DNA of 64,000 nt, taken from positions 558,001-622,000 of the forward strand of contig NZ_CP126963.1 of the NCBI RefSeq assembly GCF_002871945.2, written 5' to 3'. Made by a program: the position numbers and the translations under genes. The DNA comes from Gleimia hominis (GTDB lineage Bacteria > Actinomycetota > Actinomycetes > Actinomycetales > Actinomycetaceae). Positions 35,852 to 45,145 of this stretch are shown here, piece after piece. A model generated the notes under the pieces. The model had not been told where the DNA came from. It ran no database searches and saw only the letters and a list, made by a program, of their open reading frames with translations. Position 1 is the stretch's first letter, and the number at the start of each line of letters is the position of its first letter.

Positions 35852-37666
35852 AACTTCTGCTTCGAAGTCACCTTCTTCAAGGCGTTTCTTCACGGTCATG
35901 AGGTAGCGGGCTGCATCCGCACCATCCACCAACTGGTGGTCGTACGACAGTGCCAGGTACACCATTGACCGGATCCCAATCGTTTCGTTCCCCTCCACGT
36001 CTTTCACAACGACGGGGCGTTTAACGATTGTGCCCACCCCGAGGATGCCCACCTCAGGTGCGTTGAGCACCGGTGTATCGAACAGAGCGCCGCCGGAGCC
36101 CGTGTTCGTAATCGTGAACGTGGAGCCAGATAGCTCATCCGGACCGATCTTCGAATCACGCGTGCGGGCCGCCAGGTCGTTGATCGACTTCGCGATCCCC
36201 GAAATCGTCAAATCCCCAGCGTTCTTAATCACCGGCACCAGCAGGCCACGCGGCGTGTCAACTGCGATCCCAATGTTCTCGTAATCGTAGTACGTAACCT
36301 CTTTACCGTTGATGGACGCGTTGAGCTTCGGGTGCGCTTTCAGAGCTTCCGTTGCAGCCTTAACGAAGAACGGCAAGAACGTGAGTTTCGTACCCTCGCG
36401 CTCCATGAAACTCTTCTTCGCCCGAGCCCGCAGGTTCGCCACCCGGGTAACATCCACTTCCACCACAGTTGTGAGCTGCGCGGAGTTCTGCAAAGACTCG
36501 TGCATGCGGCGGGCAATGGTTTGCCGCAACCGCGTCATCTTCTCAGTCTTACCACGCAAAGTGGTGTCTTCCTCAATCTTGAACGAAGACTTCTTCGCCG
36601 CAGCCGGCGCGCTCGGAGCCTGTGCTGGAGTCTTCTGATCCGCCTTAGCAGCCTGCGCAGCTTTCAGCACGTCCTCACGGCGAATCCGACCGCCAATCCC
36701 CGTGCCCTCAACCGTTGACAGGTCCACGTTTTGCTCCCGCGCGAGCTTACGCACCAGTGGAGTCACATACGAACCCGTTGCCTTAGACGCCTTCGGTGCC
36801 TGCGGTTTCGCAGGGGTATCTTCCTTCGGTTTCGCGGGGGCCGCAGGTGCCTTCGGTGCCGCTGGAGCAGCGGGCGCTGGCTTCGACGGTGCCTTCGGAG
36901 CCGGTTTGGGCTCGGGCTTGGGCTCCGGTTTCGGTTCGGGCTTGGGCTTGGGCTCCGGTTTCGGTTCGGGCTTGGGCTCAGGTTTTGCCTCTTCCTTCGG
37001 CGCGCTCGAGCCTCCCTCACCGGGTTTGTTAGCCGAAATAATGGCCACTACCGTGCCCACATCCACGGTCTCATCTTCCTCAACCTCAATGCTCGCAAGG
37101 TATCCGGAAGCGGGGGAGGGCACTTCGGAATCCACTTTATCCGTCGCCACCTCCAGCAGAGCCTCGTCTTCTTCCACCGCGTCCCCAACGGACTTCAACC
37201 ACGCGGAAACCGTACCTTCCGTAACGGACTCACCCAGGGCCGGCATCTTGATTTCAGTGGTCTCACCTAAGTCACCACCCGCCCCGCTCTGGTTAGAACC
37301 GCTTGCGTCCGAGGACGTTGAGGAATCAGCGGAGCCTTCCGAATCAGAATCCGCAGCAGGAGCCTGCTCTTCTTCCTGCGCAGGCTGTGCCTGCTCACCG
37401 GAATCCGACGAGTCATCGGACACTTCATCCGCGTCCCCAATCAGGCAGAGCTCGGTTCCAACCTCGACAGTTTCATCCTCCTCAACGAGAATCTTCGTGA
37501 TAACACCCGCGACGGGGGAGGGAACTTCAGAATCAACCTTATCCGTGGCTACTTCGACGATGGGTTCGTCAACCTCTACGGTGTCACCGACAGATTTCAG
37601 CCAAGCGGAGACGGTACCTTCAGTAACCGACTCGCCTAAGGCTGGCATTGTTAGCGCTTGCGCCAT
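35843..37666 (-). CDS. sucB: 2-oxoacid dehydrogenase E2 (dihydrolipoamide acyltransferase), two lipoyl domains
   Basis: The 607-residue protein has two nearly identical lipoyl domains (1-77 and about 139-215) with lipoyl lysines in ATDKVDSEVPSP (Lys43 in the first). A long Lys/Pro/Glu linker follows, then a peripheral-subunit binding domain (TPLVRKLAREQNVDLSTVEGTGIGGRIRREDV). The C-terminal catalytic core ends in SYDHQLVDGADAARYL, carrying the acyltransferase His and Asp (DHxxxDG). It transfers the acyl group to CoA in the pyruvate or 2-oxoglutarate complex. lpd lies 33 bases upstream in the same operon. Actinobacterial SucB-named proteins often serve the pyruvate complex, so the symbol is provisional. 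GAGGAG precedes the ATG. Confidence 0.9.
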   Translation of the reverse strand: MAQALTMPALGESVTEGTVSAWLKSVGDTVEVDEPIVEVATDKVDSEVPSPVAGVITKILVEEDETVEVGTELCLIGDADEVSDDSSDSGEQAQPAQEEEQAPAADSDSEGSADSSTSSDASGSNQSGAGGDLGETTEIKMPALGESVTEGTVSAWLKSVGDAVEEDEALLEVATDKVDSEVPSPASGYLASIEVEEDETVDVGTVVAIISANKPGEGGSSAPKEEAKPEPKPEPKPEPKPKPEPKPEPKPEPKPAPKAPSKPAPAAPAAPKAPAAPAKPKEDTPAKPQAPKASKATGSYVTPLVRKLAREQNVDLSTVEGTGIGGRIRREDVLKAAQAAKADQKTPAQAPSAPAAAKKSSFKIEEDTTLRGKTEKMTRLRQTIARRMHESLQNSAQLTTVVEVDVTRVANLRARAKKSFMEREGTKLTFLPFFVKAATEALKAHPKLNASINGKEVTYYDYENIGIAVDTPRGLLVPVIKNAGDLTISGIAKSINDLAARTRDSKIGPDELSGSTFTITNTGSGGALFDTPVLNAPEVGILGVGTIVKRPVVVKDVEGNETIGIRSMVYLALSYDHQLVDGADAARYLMTVKKRLEEGDFEAEVGL

Positions 37667-37699
37667 TTTAAACTCCTCTTATTTCCTTCAGCGGGTGTT

Positions 37700-39076
37700 C
37701 TAGTTGTGTGAGTGCAACGGCTTGCCGGCCAACGCCAACGCCGCTTCACCAACGGACTCGTTCTGTGTCGGGTGGGCATGGATCAAAGAAGCGACATCCT
37801 CCGGGTACGCTTCCCAGTTGACCATCAACTGGCCTTCACCAACCTGCTCGCCCATGCGGGCACCGATCGCGTGGAAGCCAACGATAGGGCCGTCCTCAAC
37901 GGCAACCAGCTTCACGAAACCGGTTGTGTTCAAGATCTGTGACTTACCGTTACCCGCCAAGTTGAACTCTGTGGAATGGACCTTGTCCTTACCGTACTGC
38001 TCCTGCGCCTGCTTCTCAGTTAGCCCCACAGATGCAATCTCGGGTTCTGTAAAGGTCACGCGGGGAATACCGCGTTCATCAATCTGCTGCGGGTTCTTCC
38101 CAGCGATTTCTTCAGCCACAAACACGCCTTGCGCGAACCCGCGGTGGGCAAGTTGCAAGCCGGGAACAATGTCCCCAACCGCGTAAATATTGCCCACCCC
38201 AGTGTGCAGACGCTCATTAGTAAGGACGAAACCACGATCCATCGGGATCCCAACTTCCTCGTACCCAAGGTTCATGGTCGCCGGCCCGCGTCCAATCGCG
38301 ACGAGCAAGACGTCCCCGTCGTAAGTCTTCCCATCCTCAGTGGTCACAACCACGCCGTTGTCGTCTTGCTCAACGGACTTGAACATCGTCTTAGTTTTAA
38401 AAGTAATCTTGCGTTTACGGAATGCGCGTTCCAAATTCTTAGAGATCGCCTCGTCCTCATTTGGAACCAGGTGAGGCAACCCCTCAATGATCGTCACGTC
38501 CGCACCAAAAGAAGCCCAAACGGAAGCGAACTCCACACCGATCACGCCACCGCCAAGCACCACGACCTTGTTCGGCACCCAGTCCATCTGCAGCGCCTGC
38601 TCCGAAGTGATAACGCGACCTTCAATATCTAAACCGGGGATCGTCTTCGAGTACGACCCGGACGCAAGCACAATGTTCTTCCCCTTGTACTCTTTTCCGT
38701 CTACCGTGACGGTGTCTTGCGCAGTGAGGCGCCCCCATCCGGTCACTAGGTCAATCTTGCGGGACTTAACCAGCCCTTGCAGGCCCTTGTAGAGCTTACC
38801 GACCACTTCGTCGCGGTACTTGCCCACGCGTTCCATGTCAATACCCTGAAACTCAGAGTTAATCCCAAACACTTCCGACTGGTTAACCGTTTCCGCTACC
38901 TCGGCGGCGTGCAAATACGCCTTCGTCGGAATACAACCGCGGTGTAGGCACGTTCCGCCTAGCTTGTCACCTTCAACTAAAGCTACTTTCATGCCCAGCT
39001 GTGCGCCACGCAGGGCGGCCGCATAGCCACCCGAACCGGCGCCCAGAATGACCATGTCGTATAGTTCTTCACTCAC
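37700..39076 (-). CDS. lpd: Dihydrolipoamide dehydrogenase (E3)
   Basis: The 458-residue flavoprotein reoxidises dihydrolipoyl groups of E2 using NAD+. FAD-binding ILGAGSGGYAAALRGAQLGMKVALVE is at the start, and the redox disulfide motif is GGTCLHRGCIPTK. The NAD domain has VVLGGGVIGVEFASVWASFGADVTIIE. The C-terminal interface ends with HAHPTQNESVGEAAL, containing the catalytic His-Glu pair. The start is a GTG preceded by AAGGAG. It is the first gene of the lpd-E2 operon. Confidence 0.96.
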   Translation of the reverse strand: MSEELYDMVILGAGSGGYAAALRGAQLGMKVALVEGDKLGGTCLHRGCIPTKAYLHAAEVAETVNQSEVFGINSEFQGIDMERVGKYRDEVVGKLYKGLQGLVKSRKIDLVTGWGRLTAQDTVTVDGKEYKGKNIVLASGSYSKTIPGLDIEGRVITSEQALQMDWVPNKVVVLGGGVIGVEFASVWASFGADVTIIEGLPHLVPNEDEAISKNLERAFRKRKITFKTKTMFKSVEQDDNGVVVTTEDGKTYDGDVLLVAIGRGPATMNLGYEEVGIPMDRGFVLTNERLHTGVGNIYAVGDIVPGLQLAHRGFAQGVFVAEEIAGKNPQQIDERGIPRVTFTEPEIASVGLTEKQAQEQYGKDKVHSTEFNLAGNGKSQILNTTGFVKLVAVEDGPIVGFHAIGARMGEQVGEGQLMVNWEAYPEDVASLIHAHPTQNESVGEAALALAGKPLHSHN

Positions 39077-39203
39077 GTGCTACTCTCCTTGCCATCGTGT
39101 TGGTTACACAAACCATGTAGGTCTATTGTCCCACTGTTTACAATCGAATGCGCCTTAACAGCACGGCATTTTCCGAAGTGCCGGTGACGCGCCGATACGC
39201 CAA

Positions 39204-39236
39204 GTGGGAGGTGCCGGCTCGGCAGACACCTCCCAC
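39204..39236. terminator. Stem-loop between pepA and lpd
   Basis: GTGGGAGGTG (39204-39213) pairs with CACCTCCCAC (39227-39236); an alternative inner stem pairs TGCCG with CGGCA. No T tract follows on either strand. It lies after the pepA stop on the minus strand and upstream of lpd, so it may terminate pepA transcripts or act in the lpd leader. Confidence 0.5.
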
Positions 39237-39273
39237 CCATTGAAGCTACTATCTACTAAACGTTAGTAAACAG

Positions 39274-40740
39274 CTATTTAATGCGGCTTTCTACCCAGCT
39301 CACGAGCGTCAGTAATCCCATGCCGGTAGCGCCCTTATTGTTAGCCCCCCACGGGCTGTTTTCGTTGTACGAAGGCCCCGCTATGTCCACGTGTCCCCAC
39401 GGTTTTTCGGCAACGAACTCTTGCAAAAAGATGCCCGCAACGAGCATGCCGCCCCACCGCGTTCCAGAGTTCTTCATGTCCGCCACATTCGACTTCAACG
39501 AATCCTTTAAATAACTTGGCAGCGGAGCGGGCCACATGGGTTCACCCACCTGGTTAGCGCTCGTCACGATCGCGTCGCGCACACTGTCACTGCCCATCAC
39601 GCCCGCGGTCCGTTCCCCCAGACCCACCATCTGCGCACCGGTTAAAGTAGCGACGTCCACAATCGCTTCCGTTCCAGTTTCCGCCGCGAGCGCCAGCGCG
39701 TCGGCCATAACTAGTCGCCCTTCCGCATCCGTGTTGGTCGTTTCAACACTCATCCCGTTCCGAGCAATGAGCACGTCGGAGGGGCGTTGCGCGCCGCCAC
39801 CCGGCATGTTTTCTGCAAGCGAGAGGTACGTGGTCACTCCGATTGGGGCGCCGAGTTTGGCAAGCGCAATCGTTGTGGCCAGCACGGTAGCCGCCCCGGT
39901 CATGTCAGATTTCATAGTTTCCATTGAACTAGAAGGCTTGAGGGACAGGCCGCCGGAGTCGAACGTGATACCTTTCCCAACGAAACTCACCTGGTGGGTT
40001 GCCCCCGGGTTGTAGGTGAGTTTCACGAGGCGGGGTGGGCGCACCGACCCCATGCCGACCGCGAGAATAGCACCGCAATTTTCTTGCGCAAGCCGGTGCT
40101 CATCCCACACTTCCATATCGATTTCCGTTCCTTCAATGAGGCGCTCCACCTCTTTCACGAAGGACTGCGGGTACAGGTCGTTCGGCGCGCAGTTAACGAG
40201 GTCCATCACGGTCGTCATCGCTTCGGCCAGCGTGGTGATCCGGTTCTGCACGGACTGCTGGTCAATGTCCTCAGGCACAATAATGGTAATTTCTTCCAAA
40301 GCCGCCCGAGTGGACTGGCGGTACTTCGTGTACTCGTAGGCACCTACGATCGCGCCGATACCAGCTTGAACAACGTCCTCTTGGTTCTCGTAATCACCGG
40401 CTAGGACCACGTGTTTGGCGCCCGTGTCGCGCACCCCGACCGCGCTGTAATGCCGGTGCGCTCCGGTGCCCACTACCTCAATCGCAGAATCGCGGTCGTA
40501 TCCGCGAACAGACAGGGACTGCGCAGGGGTAGTGCCAACCATCGCGATATGGCGTGAATGTGAATCTAACGACGGTAAGAGAGTGCGGGAACACGCCGCG
40601 GTTTTCGCATCTAAATCAACCAGAGCCTGAGCCACGTCCTCAGACTTTAAAGAAATCTCTAACTCGGATCCAACGTACGCGACGAGCAGATCCGCGCTGA
40701 TCTCTAACGGATTACCAGTAGAAAAATTAATCTTGACCAT
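39274..40740 (-). CDS. pepA: Leucyl aminopeptidase (M17)
   Basis: The 488-residue protein is a cytosolic two-metal M17 aminopeptidase that releases N-terminal residues from peptides. The metal and catalytic segment is GKGITFDSGGLSLKPSSSMETMKSDMTGAA, and the signature NTDAEGRLVMADALALA is complete. The N-terminal regulatory domain is of normal size. ATG 40740 (MVKINF) was chosen; an in-frame GTG at 40776 adds 12 residues with two cysteines unlike the family. No strong ribosome binding site is present. It is divergent from a small membrane protein. Confidence 0.94.
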   Translation of the reverse strand: MVKINFSTGNPLEISADLLVAYVGSELEISLKSEDVAQALVDLDAKTAACSRTLLPSLDSHSRHIAMVGTTPAQSLSVRGYDRDSAIEVVGTGAHRHYSAVGVRDTGAKHVVLAGDYENQEDVVQAGIGAIVGAYEYTKYRQSTRAALEEITIIVPEDIDQQSVQNRITTLAEAMTTVMDLVNCAPNDLYPQSFVKEVERLIEGTEIDMEVWDEHRLAQENCGAILAVGMGSVRPPRLVKLTYNPGATHQVSFVGKGITFDSGGLSLKPSSSMETMKSDMTGAATVLATTIALAKLGAPIGVTTYLSLAENMPGGGAQRPSDVLIARNGMSVETTNTDAEGRLVMADALALAAETGTEAIVDVATLTGAQMVGLGERTAGVMGSDSVRDAIVTSANQVGEPMWPAPLPSYLKDSLKSNVADMKNSGTRWGGMLVAGIFLQEFVAEKPWGHVDIAGPSYNENSPWGANNKGATGMGLLTLVSWVESRIK

Positions 40741-40846
40741 ATGAACATGGTAACCACATGAACAGGGGGGCGGCACGCGTTCTATGCGGAGGTTAGGATA
40801 AAGGAAAGTGGCGAACCCTTTGGTGGATTAGAAGTTAGGGGTGGGG

Positions 40847-41311
40847 ATGTCGAGAAATCTGGATAACGACCCGCAATACGTGAAGGACACGCGCGGAGCC
40901 TCGCACGGCCTGGGGCGGATCGTTATCGTCATTTTCTGGCTCATGGCCGCGTGGTCACTTTACGACGCCTTCTTGTTTTTAATGCGTAACCCCTCGGTAC
41001 CACTGGGACCCCGTCTAGTAGGAATCGCGGTAGCAGTGGGGTACGTTGCTGCAGCCGCAGCGCTTACGCACAACGGTAAACGAATGCGGATCCTAGGATG
41101 GAGCGCCGTCGGGTTCGAACTAGTAGGGGTGCTGATGACGTCCCTCATGGAACTGGGGATCCCGCAAGCGCAACGGCAGTTAGGGATGTGGACCAGTTTC
41201 GGTGCGAACTACTATTTTGCACCGCTCATAGTGCCCGCTATTGGACTGCTCTGGTTGTGGTGGTCTAATCCGCGGCGAATAGTCGAAATCGCGGAACGCC
41301 TAGACAGTTAA
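40847..41311 (+). CDS. Small four-helix membrane protein, unknown function
   Basis: The 154-residue protein has a hydrophilic N-terminus (SRNLDNDPQYVKDTRGASHGLGR) and four hydrophobic segments at about 25-42, 54-75, 85-102 and 125-145. ATG 40847 follows AGGGG by five bases; a GTG two codons upstream is possible. I do not recognise a characterised family. It lies alone, divergent from pepA and convergent with trmL. Confidence 0.7.
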   Translation: MSRNLDNDPQYVKDTRGASHGLGRIVIVIFWLMAAWSLYDAFLFLMRNPSVPLGPRLVGIAVAVGYVAAAAALTHNGKRMRILGWSAVGFELVGVLMTSLMELGIPQAQRQLGMWTSFGANYYFAPLIVPAIGLLWLWWSNPRRIVEIAERLDS

Positions 41312-41390
41312 ACCCACTTTGGCAAAGTCTGTGACCCGTTGCGTTTAACGCCAGGTGCCGAAGATGCACATGCCTTCGAGAATCGCGGCA

Positions 41391-41472
41391 CGTATGCTCG
41401 AAGTCTGCGCCCCGTACCTTTGAGGGGCGGCGCGTATCCCCGAGGGGTGGTGCGTATCTACACGCCACCGGG
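41391..41472 (-). repeat. 20-bp tandem repeat at the trmL stop codon
   Basis: Units of 20 bases at 41453-41472, 41433-41452 and 41413-41432, then 22 bases at 41391-41412, each start with CGTAT or CGTAC on the plus strand. The first contains the last codons and TAG stop of trmL (41458-41460). The middle two share CGAGGGGTGG/TGAGGGGCGG. The pattern decays away from the gene. Confidence 0.75.
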
Positions 41473-41916
41473 GAACCCGATTTGCCGCCACGCCTCATAA
41501 AGGCCAATAGAAGCGGAGTTAGCTAGGTTCAAAGAACGCGCTTTTGGATGCATTTGGATTCGCACTAGGCGCGTAATCCGCGGATCCTCCATAACCCACT
41601 GGGGTAATCCAGTGGGTTCGGGGCCAAACAGTAACGCATCCCCATCGTGGTACTGCACGTCCGTGTAATGCGTGCTCGTATGCCCTGTGAAAGCGTATAC
41701 GTTACCGTCAATGTGCTCTAAAGCTTCGTCCAGTGTCTGGCACGTCTTAACGTGTGCCAGATCGTGATAATCCAACCCGGCTCGCTTTAACTTTGTGTCA
41801 TCCATGTCGAATAATGGGTCAACTAGATAAAGCATGGAACCCGTGCAGGCGGAAAGTCGGATAGCCGCACCCGAGTTACCTGGAATTCGGGGTTCGAAAA
41901 AAATAACGTTCAGCAC
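41458..41916 (-). CDS. trmL: tRNA (cytidine/uridine-2'-O)-methyltransferase
   Basis: The 152-residue SPOUT-fold protein begins (M)LNVIFFEPRIPGNSGAAIRLSACTG, the TrmL N-terminal motif. The knot region is LLFGPEPTGLPQWV and LVRIQMHPKARSLNLANSASIGLYEAWRQ. It methylates the 2'-O of wobble position 34 in certain tRNA-Leu species using S-adenosylmethionine. The start is GTG 41916. The tRNA-Leu(GAG) gene in this window is not one of the isoacceptors (CAA/UAA) reported for E. coli TrmL. Confidence 0.9.
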   Translation of the reverse strand: MLNVIFFEPRIPGNSGAAIRLSACTGSMLYLVDPLFDMDDTKLKRAGLDYHDLAHVKTCQTLDEALEHIDGNVYAFTGHTSTHYTDVQYHDGDALLFGPEPTGLPQWVMEDPRITRLVRIQMHPKARSLNLANSASIGLYEAWRQIGFPGGV

Positions 41917-42013
41917 TCACCCCACTTTAGTCGCTGCCGTCCGATTGCCTAAACTCGGTACACGGAGCGATCTGTATCCACTATTTTTATAAGCGCAGTA
42001 TTTTGTGGGCTCA

Positions 42014-42547
42014 CTATTTTTGCTGGAACGTGAACGTCAACGACGCCCGCGCTAACGTGTGGAAAAGCGCGTTGAAAGACACAACGGTGGCAGTCACATC
42101 ATCATCGAGTTCCAACGAGGGCGTATCTAGCGCATACACAGTGAACACGTACCGGTGCGGCCGATCTCCCTGCGGGGGAGCCGCGCCGTAGTAAGAGGCC
42201 TCACCACTGTCACCACGGATGTGAAACGCAGGCCCGTCCAATGTTAAATCAGACTCGCCAGCCCCCTCGGGCAATTCCGTAATACTAGCGGGAAGGTCTA
42301 CGATCGCCCAGTGCCAAAAACCAGACAGAGTAGGGGCGTCTGGGTCAAAACAAGTGACGACAAACGATTCTGTTTCTGCGGGGAAACCGGACCATTTCAG
42401 CTGAGGGGAGTTAGACCCGCCTGCAGCCGTCATACTGGGTGGCATTACAGCCCCGTCCTCACCACTTGTGGACGTGAGGGTAAAAGTAGGAACGGGTGGT
42501 AGAGCTTCGTCAGGATGCGGTGCCTGCGGACGTGCGTTGAGATCCAT
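42014..42547 (-). CDS. PEBP / YbhB-YbcL family protein
   Basis: The 177-residue protein belongs to the phosphatidylethanolamine-binding (Raf-kinase-inhibitor-like) family. It has the ligand-pocket segments LKWSGFPAETESFVVTCFDPDAPTLSGFWHWAIVDLP and APPQGDRPHRYVFTVYALD. There is no signal peptide, so it should be cytosolic. Bacterial members have no settled function. AGAAGGAG precedes the ATG. It is divergent from the SOS mutagenesis operon. Confidence 0.88.
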   Translation of the reverse strand: MDLNARPQAPHPDEALPPVPTFTLTSTSGEDGAVMPPSMTAAGGSNSPQLKWSGFPAETESFVVTCFDPDAPTLSGFWHWAIVDLPASITELPEGAGESDLTLDGPAFHIRGDSGEASYYGAAPPQGDRPHRYVFTVYALDTPSLELDDDVTATVVSFNALFHTLARASLTFTFQQK

Positions 42548-42744
42548 GAGACTCCTTCTCTAACTGGTTACTGTCCTTTCCATCATCGCATGAAAAGCGC
42601 GGAATGTGGTAGAGGTAACTAAAACTCTGTAGGAGGAGTGGCTCACCTAGCCGACTGGTAGTGGTGGTAATTAGCAGCGGAATTAGACTTATCCACAGGG
42701 TTTGGGAGCGGTTTTTAAATGCGGGCAAGTGCGGTACAGTAATT

Positions 42745-42758
42745 CGAACAGGTGTTCG
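42745..42758. promoter_or_regulatory. SOS box of the imuA' operon
   Basis: CGAACAGGTGTTCG is a perfect CGAAC-N4-GTTCG palindrome 30 bases ahead of the imuA' start. A TACAGT at 42735-42740 just upstream could be the -10 box, placing LexA over the transcription start. Confidence 0.92.
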
Positions 42759-42788
42759 ATAATCCTTGGGGGAGGAAGCGGAATATGG

Positions 42789-43382
42789 ATGGAGCTACAA
42801 GCTGCTACTAACTCAGCGTCCAAACACGAATCAATGCCCACGCGGAACCCAGCGCTCACGCGTCTAGAAAGACTGCGGATAGCCCGAGAAAGCCTCGCGC
42901 AAGCGGAATCTAAAACAGGGGTATGCGCATCTAGTGCAGGAGGGGTTTGGCACATCGAAGAGGGGAACCAAGCTATTTTCGAAGCCTTAACCACTCTTAA
43001 AGCAGGCACTTGGATAGGTTTCCTCTGCTTCCCTAACGTGGGGTGGGTGCGGGCCCAGCAGATGGGAATAGACCTTGCGCGCACACTAGTGGTGCCTCAA
43101 CTAGAAGAACTTGCCCCTGTTTTAGCAGCCTTAATAGACGGGGTAGACGCGGTTGTGTGCGGCCATGCAAATCTGTCGAGGAGACAGCAGCGAAACCTAG
43201 CGGGAAGAGTGCGAACGCGTGGGGTAACACTAATCACAGTGGATGTGTGGCCAGGTATTTCACGTCCGTGGAAACGCCCCACACAAGCACCTGTGTTGAC
43301 CTTTCCTACCCTCCGGCACTCACCCGGTAGCAACAGATCTGCAAGTACCTACCTGCCTGGGCAAGAAAGGAAAGCGGTGTGA
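42789..43382 (+). CDS. imuA': ImuA'-like mutasome protein
   Basis: The 197-residue protein resembles actinobacterial ImuA', a RecA-related accessory factor of the ImuB-DnaE2 mutasome. It has the opening TRLERLRIARESLAQAESKTG, then GVWHIEEGN and GTWIGFLCFPNVGWVRAQQMGIDLARTLVV in the place of the RecA P-loop. No intact GxxxxGK[ST] is present, so ATP binding through a Walker A is unlikely. Identification leans on the SOS box, the one-base overlap with imuB and this segment order. The start follows GGAGGAAG at 42771-42778 with a long spacing; ATG 42789 is the first in-frame codon after the SOS box. Confidence 0.8.
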   Translation: MELQAATNSASKHESMPTRNPALTRLERLRIARESLAQAESKTGVCASSAGGVWHIEEGNQAIFEALTTLKAGTWIGFLCFPNVGWVRAQQMGIDLARTLVVPQLEELAPVLAALIDGVDAVVCGHANLSRRQQRNLAGRVRTRGVTLITVDVWPGISRPWKRPTQAPVLTFPTLRHSPGSNRSASTYLPGQERKAV

Positions 43383-45124
43383 TGGGTAACGCGGTTATAG
43401 CTTTAGTTTGGATACCTCAATGGCCCACCTGTTCCCTTGCTATCGACGTGCCCGCAGGATCCGCCGCCGTGATTAGTCGCGGCGGAAAAGTACTGCACGC
43501 AACCATCGCGGCAAAACGGGAAGGCGTACGCGAAGGTATGAAAATAACGCTGGCGCGACACCTATCCTCAAAACTTATTGAACTGGACTACGACCCAGCG
43601 CGAGACGCACGAACCTTTGACGTAATTTTAGACGCCCTAAACGCTGTAACCCCAATGCCAGTGGCTATCAGACCCGGAATCGCTTTCTTCAACGCCAAAG
43701 CCGCGTTGAAATACGGCACCACTGCCGAGCAACTACAAATCCAAACAATCAACGCGGTTGCAGACGCGGGGGCGGAAGCTTATATCGGATTAGGAACAGA
43801 CCTGCTCCACGCCTGGGTGGCTGCCACAACGGGAAAAGAACCTACCGAGCAAACTATCGCGAACCTCCCATTGCGCTATTTACAGGGGCTCGCGCCAATC
43901 CAGAACCTAGTTAACAACCTCCACCCCCTGGGAATACACACCGTGGGGCAAGCTAAAACAGTGGGGTTGAGTGACATCGCTACCCGGTTCGGTTTAGAGG
44001 GCGTAACTTTGCAGCAACTACTGGAAACCACCGGTGCGAAGCAAGCTTGGAACTACCCGGCGAAAAATATTAAAACAGCAAACAATATAGAAGAACAAAT
44101 AATTTTTGAATCACCAGTAACCGACGTGGCCCTCGCCGTAGGGCGGATACAACGCCTATCCATAAACCTGATCCGCAAACTAGTAGAACAGCAAGCGGCC
44201 CCACGCATAATCACCGCCACCGTAACCGTAACGGCTGAAGGGCAAACACAAGAATGTGAACGACACTGGGCGCTCCCAGATTTCCCCACACCCAGAGAAA
44301 TAACAGACCGCGTGCGCTGGCAAATCCAAGGTTGGTTAGATGCCCTATCTCGAAAAAATGCTGCCCACCAAGCGGAATCACAAGAACCCTGGGGGTTTAC
44401 CAACATTCACTTAACTGCTAGCGAACTAACTCCCATCGGGGAACAAACCCGTTCCCTGTGGGGACAACGATGTGCCTCAGACCAACGCGCCAGCCGAACC
44501 GCATTAAAACTACAAGCGCAAAACGGTGTAGAAACCGTGCAGCGCGTGCACGTAACCCAAGGGTATAACCCAGCTGAACGCATGCGGTACTACAACTGGG
44601 GAGAGCAAACCCCACAGGAACCCTGGGAAACCTGGCGGCTCCCAGACCAGTATGCCTACCACGGAAACTACCAGCCCACAGACCGGTGGGAAGGCCAAAT
44701 CAACGGTGCCGCCCCCGCCACCGTGCTAGATACCCCCACCCCCGTGCAGGTATACGACGAAACTGAACAACCCGTATCCGTACGCGACGGCGGAAACATC
44801 ACCGCAACCCCACGCACCATCACACTGGAGAAACCCTCCTTCCAAAACCCGCCTGGCACATTAGCCCAATCCTCGCTTGAGACACCGTCCCAACCCTCAC
44901 TTGATACGCCATCTCAAAACCTAATTGGACCGCCGTTTCAAGCCCCGTTCCCCTCACCGAACAGGCATACCATCAAACGAGTGCGAGGTCCCTGGCCAAT
45001 ACTGGGACAGTGGTGGAGTGGAGAAGAACCTCAAGTTCTTCTGGCATTAGAATGTGAGAACATCCCAGCACTACTCGTCGGGTGGCGAGCTGGAGCATGG
45101 ACCCTGCGGGCGGTATGGTTTTAA
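43382..45124 (+). CDS. imuB: ImuB, catalytically inactive Y-family polymerase adaptor
   Basis: The 580-residue protein has a Y-family polymerase fold but no catalytic acids: the position of DxDxFxxxVE reads LVWIPQWPTCSLAI. ImuB acts as a hub linking the beta clamp, ImuA' and DnaE2 during SOS mutagenesis. EQTRSLWGQ at about residues 354-362 looks like the clamp-binding motif (QLxLWG type) of mycobacterial ImuB. A Pro/Ser/Thr-rich stretch with SLETPSQPSLDTPSQ lies at about 500-530, and the C-terminal segment ends VGWRAGAWTLRAVWF, typical of the family. It starts at ATG 43382, overlapping the imuA' stop by one base (TGATG). Confidence 0.9.
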   Translation: MGNAVIALVWIPQWPTCSLAIDVPAGSAAVISRGGKVLHATIAAKREGVREGMKITLARHLSSKLIELDYDPARDARTFDVILDALNAVTPMPVAIRPGIAFFNAKAALKYGTTAEQLQIQTINAVADAGAEAYIGLGTDLLHAWVAATTGKEPTEQTIANLPLRYLQGLAPIQNLVNNLHPLGIHTVGQAKTVGLSDIATRFGLEGVTLQQLLETTGAKQAWNYPAKNIKTANNIEEQIIFESPVTDVALAVGRIQRLSINLIRKLVEQQAAPRIITATVTVTAEGQTQECERHWALPDFPTPREITDRVRWQIQGWLDALSRKNAAHQAESQEPWGFTNIHLTASELTPIGEQTRSLWGQRCASDQRASRTALKLQAQNGVETVQRVHVTQGYNPAERMRYYNWGEQTPQEPWETWRLPDQYAYHGNYQPTDRWEGQINGAAPATVLDTPTPVQVYDETEQPVSVRDGGNITATPRTITLEKPSFQNPPGTLAQSSLETPSQPSLDTPSQNLIGPPFQAPFPSPNRHTIKRVRGPWPILGQWWSGEEPQVLLALECENIPALLVGWRAGAWTLRAVWF

Positions 45125-45145
45125 ACCAGAAAGGGAAGGAAGGTC

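Noticed and set aside
36702..37703. Plus-strand open frame opposite the E2 lipoyl domains and linker
   Set aside because: Low-complexity Ser/Gly antisense of repeated lipoyl and Lys-Pro-Glu coding sequence.
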